NCBI GenBank assembly: GCA_002690445.1
Contig: NZER01000229.1
Span: forward strand, 1-8,613
Source: Candidatus Pacearchaeota archaeon
GTDB lineage: Archaea > Nanoarchaeota > Nanoarchaeia > Pacearchaeales > GW2011-AR1
Length of the DNA stretch: 8,613 nt
Reading direction: 5' to 3'
In this document: piece after piece, positions 5,221 to 8,613 of the stretch
How the letters are laid out: each line of letters starts with the position of its first letter
Numbering within the stretch: the first letter of the stretch is position 1
Program-made: the position numbers and the translations under genes
Notes under the pieces: model-generated
The model's input: the letters and a program-made list of their open reading frames with translations, nothing else
The model's database searches: none
What the model was told of the DNA's origin: nothing

Positions 5221-5343
5221 TCGTTCGGGGCAATCCTCTGGCTCTAAGCCGTCAATGGGCTCATCAAGCTCATCGCACATCCAATGCCCGCTATGCCCCT
5301 CCACCAAGCACGCACAATCTCTACATAGTTCCTTATCCATCAT
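5218..5343 (-). CDS. Small Cys/His-rich protein, putative zinc binder (41 aa)
   Basis: The frame begins MMDKELCRDCACLVEGHSGH and ends in DCPER. Its ATG at 5343 overlaps the stop of the DUF932 gene (AAATGATGG), so it is likely co-translated; the second ATG at 5340 is an equal alternative. Cys7, Cys10, Cys12, His17, His20, Cys23 and Cys38 give a typical small zinc-ribbon-like set, and the C-terminal half is acidic (DELDEPIDGLEPEDCPE). Such mini-proteins are common in phage early regions, usually without known function. The same frame runs further upstream inside the DUF932 gene, but that extension is out of frame with DUF932 and lacks a ribosome binding site. Confidence 0.7.
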   Translation of the reverse strand: MMDKELCRDCACLVEGHSGHWMCDELDEPIDGLEPEDCPER

Positions 5344-6386
5344 TTCACCAAGTAATCCCAGGCCCGTTGCTTGATGGCGGCACCCTTGCTTGATATGGTG
5401 TTCTTTAGCCTGGTGTCGGCCCCGTTGGCACCTTTGTATTCTCGGCCGAAGTCCACATATTCCACCACGGCGTTGTAAGCGGCCCACTTGGTGCCCTTAA
5501 TGCCTGGTTCGTTCAGCCCTTTGCCCTCACCCTCAAACAGCCTGGTTACCGTAAACATACGTTCCTGGCTTCGTTTGGTGAAGTCCTCAACACTCACCAC
5601 GTCCTGTGCTGGTATTGCACCCGTGCTACCAAAGGCCGCCGCCAGTAGTTTGGGCATCTGTGCGGCGGGTAATTGGTGGCTGGCCAAGATGCGGGCCTGT
5701 TCCGCAAAGTCCTCGTAGAAGTTCATGCTTATGCCAAGTATCTCCTGGGCGGCTCCCACCCTGTCAATTATACTTCCCGAGTGCCTGGCATAGAACATGT
5801 CAGCCGTGCGGCCCTGTCGCATCATGCCCATAAGCACATTGGTGCACTTTAGCCGTATGGGGGCAAAGAGCATCCGTAGGGCAGTTTGCCCGTCATGGCC
5901 ATTGAACAGCCACAGGTACTTATCTACGGGGTCACCGTTGATGCTCATACCACCATTGCCACCGTTAATCTTGGCCATAATCCACACACGCTTGCCGCCC
6001 GCCAGGGCACCAGCCATGTGGTACTTGGCCTTACCATCGGCCACCACCTGGTCAAAGAAATTAAACGCATCCACGTTCTGCACTGGCGTGTAACCCTTCC
6101 CTAACACGCTTAACACCTTGTTGTCACTCCTACGCATCACGGCGACCTTGTCGCTTACCTCGTTGTAGAACTTGCCCTCGCCGCATGCCTTCAACGTTGA
6201 AGGGCAAAGCATACCAGGTGACGGGCCACAATTCGGACGGGTGTAAACGGGCACCGTGTCCACGGCCCAATCCAGGCCGCTTGCTTCTATGGCTTCCCTT
6301 GCCGTCAGTGCATGGTCTACCTCGGTTCCCTGGGAGTGCCAGCTTGCCTTGTCATACCTAAACATAGTTTCCGCTTCGTTAGCCAA
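5340..6386 (-). CDS. DUF932 / phage-plasmid-like protein (TIGR03299 type)
   Basis: This 348-residue protein carries the hallmarks of the DUF932 family: WHSQG near residues 15-20, SVLGKGYTPVQN, a central KRVWIMAKI, and DKYLWLFNGHDGQTALRMLF followed by APIRLKCTNVL. Family members occur on phages and plasmids, often near replication or defence genes, and their biochemical role is not established. I place the start at TTG 6386, because GGAGGG ends eight bases upstream and the 32-residue frame ends one base before it. The ATG at 6401 would add five residues but has no Shine-Dalgarno, only AAATAAAATAA. It lies in the minus-strand row and its stop overlaps the start of the 41-residue Cys/His gene. 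Length is usual for the family and nothing looks truncated. Confidence 0.87.
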   Translation of the reverse strand: MANEAETMFRYDKASWHSQGTEVDHALTAREAIEASGLDWAVDTVPVYTRPNCGPSPGMLCPSTLKACGEGKFYNEVSDKVAVMRRSDNKVLSVLGKGYTPVQNVDAFNFFDQVVADGKAKYHMAGALAGGKRVWIMAKINGGNGGMSINGDPVDKYLWLFNGHDGQTALRMLFAPIRLKCTNVLMGMMRQGRTADMFYARHSGSIIDRVGAAQEILGISMNFYEDFAEQARILASHQLPAAQMPKLLAAAFGSTGAIPAQDVVSVEDFTKRSQERMFTVTRLFEGEGKGLNEPGIKGTKWAAYNAVVEYVDFGREYKGANGADTRLKNTISSKGAAIKQRAWDYLVK

Positions 6387-6387
6387 T

Positions 6388-6486
6388 TTAGTTCCCTCCA
6401 TTTATTTTATTTTGTCGGCCGCCGAACGGCCGCCTGGCGTCCTTGATTTCGGGGCATGTGCTTTCTACATATTCCTCATTACCCAT
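6388..6486 (-). CDS. Micro-ORF, 32 aa, upstream of the DUF932 gene
   Basis: ATG at 6486 opens a 32-codon frame starting MGNEEYVESTCPEIKDARRP and ending with TAA at 6388-6390. GGAGG lies ten bases upstream, inside the last codons of the preceding gene, whose stop is only two bases before the ATG. The frame ends one base before the TTG of the DUF932 gene and so fills the gap exactly. The N-terminal half is acidic, the C-terminal half basic (RRPFGGRQNK). A six-base-pair hairpin CGGCCG-TTCGG-CGGCCG (6416-6432) falls inside its 3' part. It may be a real micro-protein or a coupling frame for DUF932 translation; I recognise no family. Confidence 0.5.
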   Translation of the reverse strand: MGNEEYVESTCPEIKDARRPFGGRQNKINGGN

Positions 6487-6488
6487 AT

Positions 6489-6698
6489 CTATGGTGCCTC
6501 CGTTTCTTTTTGACGGCTTACCACACCCTGGCCGACAAAGCCATACGCATCACTATTGAGCACTAGGCGGCCATTTCCAGGTTCAAAGTCTAAGCTAGTT
6601 GCTAACCCGTCACGGATATTCTGCCTAAAGCTACGGATAGTGGCGTTGATGGCTTGCCAATCAATAAGGTGGGCTTGCTCGTAGCAATCGTGAGCCAT
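6489..6698 (-). CDS. Hypothetical phage protein (69 aa)
   Basis: ATG at 6698 follows AAAGGAGG with five bases between; the GTG two codons earlier overlaps the Shine-Dalgarno itself and is unlikely. The protein begins MAHDCYEQAHLIDWQAINAT, has a mixed helical N-terminal half with RSFRQNIRDGLATSL, and a short glycine-containing end (DFEPGNGRLVLNSDAYGFVG). There is no membrane segment, and I do not recognise a domain. It lies after stem-loop element B, and its last codons carry the ribosome binding site of the next micro-frame, so translation is probably continuous across the junction. Confidence 0.75.
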   Translation of the reverse strand: MAHDCYEQAHLIDWQAINATIRSFRQNIRDGLATSLDFEPGNGRLVLNSDAYGFVGQGVVSRQKETEAP

Positions 6699-6720
6699 GT
6701 GCACCTCCTTTCTATTATTT

Positions 6721-6782
6721 GGGCTAACCAGCCCACGTCAGCCCGCAACCGTTACAGTTACGGGCTGGTAGTGGTGTGGTTA
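6721..6782 (-). repeat. Intergenic stem-loop element B
   Basis: This gap contains cagcccg (6739-6745) paired with cgggctg (6761-6767) around a 15-base loop. Further pairs are ccac (6733-6736) with gtgg (6771-6774) and taacc (6725-6729) with ggtta (6778-6782), giving nested stems in the same order as element A. A competing small hairpin gggct-aacc-agccc occupies 6721-6734, so two alternative folds are possible. The arm TTAACCACACCACTACC matches element A at almost every base, while the inner stems differ in sequence. It lies between the DUF6166 stop and the ribosome binding site at about 6704-6711. There is no U-tract. Confidence 0.65.
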
Positions 6783-6783
6783 A

Positions 6784-7152
6784 CTAATATGCGTGGCCGC
6801 CACTTTCGTTAGCATCCTCGTCTAATCTAGCTTGGCGTAGGAACTCGTCTATCTCTGACATGAGAACGCACCAGTTATCGCCCCACGTGGCAACAAACTG
6901 GCTTTTGAAGTCTTGGTAGTTGGCCAGGGCCAAGTCCTCATTAAGGGTGGCATCAAACAGGATGGCCAGGGCCAGTTGTGCGGGCCCCGAACCATTGTAA
7001 CCCCAGCTAAAGCCATCGGGTGAATGGTTGCGTAGCTTCTGGCTGGGTAGTGGGCTCAAGATGCGGTGGCCTAAATGGTCACGGGTGATTACCTCAACGT
7101 CAGATGCCGTCTTATGGGGTGGGGTCAATCGCCTACCGCAATATGCTTTCAT
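6784..7152 (-). CDS. DUF6166-type phage protein (122 aa)
   Basis: Residues 40-70 read LRNHSPDGFSWGYNGSGPAQ followed by LALAILFDAT, which is the conserved block I associate with DUF6166 proteins of phages, plasmids and integrated elements. An N-terminal MKAYCGRRL start and a helical tail with YQDFKSQFVATWGDNWCVL also agree. The function of the family is unknown to me; members are small and soluble. ATG 7152 follows GGAGGTGCATAA, and the upstream stop TAA directly abuts the ATG, so the two genes are tightly coupled. The final ten residues are acidic and glycine/histidine-rich. No catalytic motif stands out. Confidence 0.78.
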   Translation of the reverse strand: MKAYCGRRLTPPHKTASDVEVITRDHLGHRILSPLPSQKLRNHSPDGFSWGYNGSGPAQLALAILFDATLNEDLALANYQDFKSQFVATWGDNWCVLMSEIDEFLRQARLDEDANESGGHAY

Positions 7153-7416
7153 TTATGCACCTCCAATTACTTTTCTTACCCAGGTTAGCTTGTCGTCAAG
7201 CTGGGATTGATTGCGTATTCTAGGACTGTTCAGCCGTATGCGGTAGGCCATTGTTCTTTCGTCAATGCCCACCTTGCTGGCCATGCGTTTGTCTATCACC
7301 ACTGTAACCCGTATGGCCTCGCCGTGGTGACGTATTGGCTGGCCGTTCTCATCGGTCAGCACAGGGTTAGCCAATAGGTCAAGTTCAGTACGTAGGGCTT
7401 TGGTGTCAATCTTCAT
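7153..7416 (-). CDS. Hypothetical phage protein (87 aa)
   Basis: I begin this at ATG 7416, five bases after an AAAGGAGG core extended by GAAGC; the longer frame to 7446 would read through the Shine-Dalgarno and lacks its own. The protein starts MKIDTKALRTELDLLANPVL and contains ENGQPIRHHGEAIRVTVVID (about 23-42), then RTMAYRIRLNSPRIRNQSQL in the basic C-terminal half. It has a predicted mixture of a beta-rich centre and charged helices. I recognise no family. Its last codons supply the ribosome binding site for the DUF6166 gene, to which it is joined without any spacer. Confidence 0.75.
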   Translation of the reverse strand: MKIDTKALRTELDLLANPVLTDENGQPIRHHGEAIRVTVVIDKRMASKVGIDERTMAYRIRLNSPRIRNQSQLDDKLTWVRKVIGGA

Positions 7417-7456
7417 TGCTTCCCTCCTTTGTTTATTTAGGCTCATAATGCACTGA

Positions 7457-7499
7457 TAACTACCAGGTTAGGAACCTGGCGGTATGGTATGTGGTGTTA
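7457..7499 (-). repeat. Intergenic stem-loop element C
   Basis: Within the 98-base gap 7417-7514, ccaggtt (7463-7469) and aacctgg (7473-7479) form a seven-base-pair hairpin with a three-base loop. Outer bases taac (7457-7460) and gtta (7496-7499) can close the structure as in element A. The minus-strand arm reads TAACACCACATACC, close to the TAACC(A/C)CACCACTACC arm of elements A and B. The rest of the gap holds no frame with a ribosome binding site except the one for the next gene. There is no U-tract. Confidence 0.5.
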
Positions 7500-7514
7500 G
7501 GAGAATGGGTTAGC

Positions 7515-7790
7515 TCACGAATTGTGTCGGGTGTATTTTCGCTTGGTGCGTGGCCGCCCTGGGCCCCTGGGGATTACCGCATCCAGCATGTAGCTTCTGA
7601 ATGAGTAACACTCCACGCTATCGCTTGCACCACGGTTGTTGATGCCCAGGTGAAAGTAGCGGCATTGCCTGTCGGGGTCGTAGTAGATAGAAGTAATAGT
7701 TCGCTTGCGGTTAGTTCGCACCAGGGCCAGTAGTTCCTTCGGCGTGCGGTGGCCCAGCACTACGGTGTCGCCTTTGTTAAACTTGGTCAA
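7515..7790 (-). CDS. Small basic protein with AT-hook-like tail (91 aa), TTG start
   Basis: TTG at 7790 lies six bases after AGGAGG (AGGAGGTGACGA) and no ATG in the frame competes, so this is a probable TTG initiation. The first 50 residues (MTKFNKGDTVVLGHRTPKEL...ITSIYYDPDRQCRYFHLGIN) look like a small beta-barrel with a KGDTV start, as in SH3/KOW-like folds. The C-terminus, residues 77-86, reads GPGRPRTKRK, an AT-hook-like DNA-minor-groove-binding motif with the GRP core. DNA or RNA binding is thus a reasonable inference. It may shape transcription or chromatin of host or phage, but no family is recognised. Confidence 0.78.
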   Translation of the reverse strand: MTKFNKGDTVVLGHRTPKELLALVRTNRKRTITSIYYDPDRQCRYFHLGINNRGASDSVECYSFRSYMLDAVIPRGPGRPRTKRKYTRHNS

Positions 7791-7805
7791 TCGTCACCTC
7801 CTATT

Positions 7806-7863
7806 GTTAATCAACCCGTGGCTGGGGCCGTTCGCATCGGCCCCAGGTAACTGGCTGGTTAAC
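7806..7863 (-). repeat. Intergenic stem-loop element D
   Basis: A perfect nine-base-pair GC-rich hairpin, ctggggccg (7822-7830) with cggccccag (7838-7846) and a seven-base loop, fills the gap before the 91-residue gene. gttaa (7806-7810) and ttaac (7859-7863) can close the element, with aacc/ggtt just inside as an alternative. The upstream stop TAA lies in the outer arm, and the ribosome binding site of the TTG-start gene follows at once. The order of parts is as in elements A and B, although the arm sequence (AACCAGCCAGTTACC) is more divergent. Confidence 0.6.
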
Positions 7864-8071
7864 TGTATTGCAAGTCGTCAGCCGCCTCGTAGTAATACTC
7901 CCTGCCAATAATCACTGTGTGATGGGTTGCCTCAACATGAACAAAGCCCACATATCTGGCACTCTGAAGGCTGTGTATGTCACCCTCCCCAATCGGCCCA
8001 CAGCTAGGGCACCATACCACTGAGGCCCCCTTACGTACATCAGCGTCTCTCGTTGTGGTTATTTTCACCAC
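7859..8071 (-). CDS. Small Cys/His protein, putative zinc binder (70 aa), GTG start
   Basis: Two GTG codons stand in tandem at 8071 and 8068; the second overlaps the upstream TGA stop. GGGGAGG lies seven bases before the first, so I give that one. The protein carries WCPSCGPIGEGDIHS (Cys21, Cys24, His33) and further histidines at 45, 50 and 51, which together could hold a zinc ion. It has a beta-like centre (YVGFVHVEATHHTVIIG) and an acidic, tyrosine-rich tail. I recognise no family. An extraordinarily G-rich stretch covers its ribosome binding site. Its stop codon forms part of the outer stem of element D. Confidence 0.7.
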   Translation of the reverse strand: MVKITTTRDADVRKGASVVWCPSCGPIGEGDIHSLQSARYVGFVHVEATHHTVIIGREYYYEAADDLQYS

Positions 8072-8214
8072 CCCCCTCCCTCCCCTCCATACTGACGATT
8101 GAAGTCCACATATACTCGTTTCATTATTTTAGTAATAAAAACCTTGCGGCACCAGGGGCATAACACCCTGTCAAATGCTGGCCACGCTGATACGTGTAGA
8201 TGCTTCTGAGTCAT
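8065..8214 (-). CDS. Small CPWC-motif protein (49 aa)
   Basis: ATG at 8214 forms an ATGA overlap with the stop of the upstream 61-residue gene and follows AAGGAGGTGCA, a near-perfect ribosome binding site. The frame runs 49 codons to TGA at 8065-8067, beginning MTQKHLHVSAWPAFDRVLCP. It contains Cys19-Pro-Trp-Cys22, which may be half of a zinc site or a thioredoxin-like CxxC, with His5 and His7 as possible extra ligands. The middle is basic (CRKVFITKIMKRVYV) and the tail is glycine-rich because it reads through the G-rich ribosome binding site of the next gene. Overlaps at both ends strongly support translation. It is too short for many gene finders. Confidence 0.7.
   Translation of the reverse strand: MTQKHLHVSAWPAFDRVLCPWCRKVFITKIMKRVYVDFNRQYGGEGGGW
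8071..8088 (-). promoter_or_regulatory. G-rich tract over the GTG start, potential RNA G-quadruplex
   Basis: The plus strand is ccccccTcccTccccTcc, so the mRNA carries GG-A-GGGG-A-GGG-A-GGGGGG followed by the GTG starts. It serves as the ribosome binding site of the 70-residue gene and as the glycine codons ending the 49-residue gene. Four G-runs separated by single bases can stack as a two-tetrad quadruplex or offer several overlapping Shine-Dalgarno registers. Whether it folds in the cell is unknown. Confidence 0.4.
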
Positions 8215-8396
8215 TGCACCTCCTTCCATAATTTATCTCGGCAATCACTACAGATTTTGCCGTCCTTGACTGGGTGTCCATATATTAGATTTGGTTTACT
8301 TCTAGAGCCACACTCACAGCAAAAACGGTTTCTATGATATAACTCCCGAGCCTCCCTGTTTCTTTGTGCTTTGTAGCCTGTATCAAACATAGTCAT
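8211..8396 (-). CDS. Small zinc-ribbon-like protein (61 aa)
   Basis: I start at ATG 8396, five or six bases after AGGGGAG; a GTG one codon earlier and an ATG two codons later are alternatives. The protein begins MTMFDTGYKAQRNREARELY, a charged helical lead. CCECG (Cys26, Cys27, Cys29) and CSDC (Cys49, Cys52) with His41 between make a two-knuckle zinc ribbon, and the tail KLWKEVQ is coupled to the next gene through an ATGA overlap. A DNA- or protein-binding role is likely for such ribbons, but the target cannot be told. GC in this stretch is about 35-45%, lower than the central genes. Confidence 0.75.
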   Translation of the reverse strand: MTMFDTGYKAQRNREARELYHRNRFCCECGSRSKPNLIYGHPVKDGKICSDCRDKLWKEVQ

Positions 8397-8412
8397 CACA
8401 TCTCCCCTCTCC

Positions 8413-8476
8413 TTACCTCAACCTACCCTCGCTGGAGTTAGGATTTACGAGGCACTTGACCCTCGTCATTAGGTAA
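8413..8476 (-). repeat. Intergenic stem-loop element E
   Basis: Downstream of the right-edge gene, acgagg (8447-8452) and cctcgt (8461-8466) form a six-base-pair hairpin with an eight-base loop. ttacct (8413-8418) and aggtaa (8471-8476) pair outside it and overlap the upstream stop codon. A ribosome binding site (AGGGGAG) follows for the 61-residue gene. The nesting resembles elements A, B and D, though the arm sequences differ. A second weak hairpin can form at CCTA/TAGG inside the element. Confidence 0.45.
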
Positions 8477-8613
8477 TGTCAATTATGTGTTGTGCTATTT
8501 CGCCCCAGTTGACCCTATCAATAGCTGACCCTAGTAGGTCGGAGTACATTGAGGCGGTATCGGCTAGCGGGTTGTTTCCTACTATATAGTCCTTTATCAA
8601 GTTCTCCAATTTA
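8469..8613 (-). CDS. Partial hypothetical protein, C-terminus only
   Basis: The frame enters from the right edge and ends in TAA at 8469-8471, giving at least 47 residues; its start is outside the window or possibly an internal TTG near the edge. The visible part includes DYIVGNNPLADTASMYSDLL and then GSAIDRVNWGEIAQHIIDIT. The NPL.DTAS.Y.DLL...VNW.EIA pattern resembles small phage early proteins of unknown function that end in a W.EIA..(I/W)I motif. It is acidic and helical with no metal motif. As the most upstream gene seen here it continues the same minus-strand row. Confidence 0.65.
   Translation of the reverse strand, partial: KLENLIKDYIVGNNPLADTASMYSDLLGSAIDRVNWGEIAQHIIDIT

Noticed and set aside
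5797..6104. Several plus-strand frames opposite the DUF932 gene
   Set aside because: They are antisense shadows of a well-supported gene with no initiation signals or recognisable domains.

Overview
The window looks like part of the early/replication region of a tailed double-stranded DNA bacteriophage or an integrated prophage. Every gene I can support lies on the minus strand, so transcription runs from the right end to the left. Genes are small and tightly packed. Stops and starts often overlap (ATGA- or GTGA-type junctions), and most genes have a near-perfect Shine-Dalgarno sequence (AAAGGAGG, often followed by GAAC or TGAC). That favours a Gram-positive (Firmicutes-like) or similar host using strong Shine-Dalgarno signals; the sequence alone does not name it. 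There are no rRNA, tRNA, CRISPR or insertion-sequence features, and no structural, lysis or integrase genes.

Right part, about 5.15-8.6 kb, read right to left. It starts with the 3' end of a gene cut by the window edge, then three tiny coupled genes of which two or three look zinc-binding (8211-8396, 8065-8214, 7859-8071). Next come a small basic protein with an AT-hook-like tail (7515-7790), an 87-residue unknown (7153-7416), a DUF6166-type protein (6784-7152), a 69-residue unknown (6489-6698), a 32-residue open frame (6388-6486), a DUF932 phage/plasmid-like protein (5340-6386, probable TTG start) and a 41-residue Cys/His-rich protein (5218-5343). The longer gaps between these genes all contain stem-loops. 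They share a layout: a short outer stem at or near the upstream stop codon, an inner hairpin, then the next ribosome binding site. Two of them also share an almost identical arm sequence. This is the least explained signal in the window.

Middle part, about 3.7-5.15 kb. A DNA methyltransferase with a DPPY motif (4627-5145), clearly lower in GC than its neighbours, is followed by the best promoter in the window (TTGACA-18-TATAGT, 4592-4621). That promoter would drive a helix-turn-helix/HNH-like fusion (4258-4569) and then a 167-residue unknown (3695-4198). Three TACTAT-type direct repeats lie between the last two.

Left part, about 0-3.7 kb. A protein of the phage Gp3-like 'recombination directionality factor-like' family (2422-3708) is followed by a DUF4373-type replication protein (1605-2312) and a DnaC-like AAA+ helicase loader (970-1608). 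A 25-residue frame (906-983), a Cys/His protein (506-874), a 125-residue unknown (127-504) and the start of another gene (1-81) complete the row. The DUF4373 and DnaC-like genes overlap by four bases and form a replication-initiation pair. No replicative helicase is visible here, so it is either encoded outside the window or supplied by the host.

Nothing here is a clear new defence or metabolic system. The most worthwhile leads are the intergenic structured elements, three or four overlooked micro-genes, the HTH-HNH fusion behind its own promoter, and the low-GC methyltransferase.
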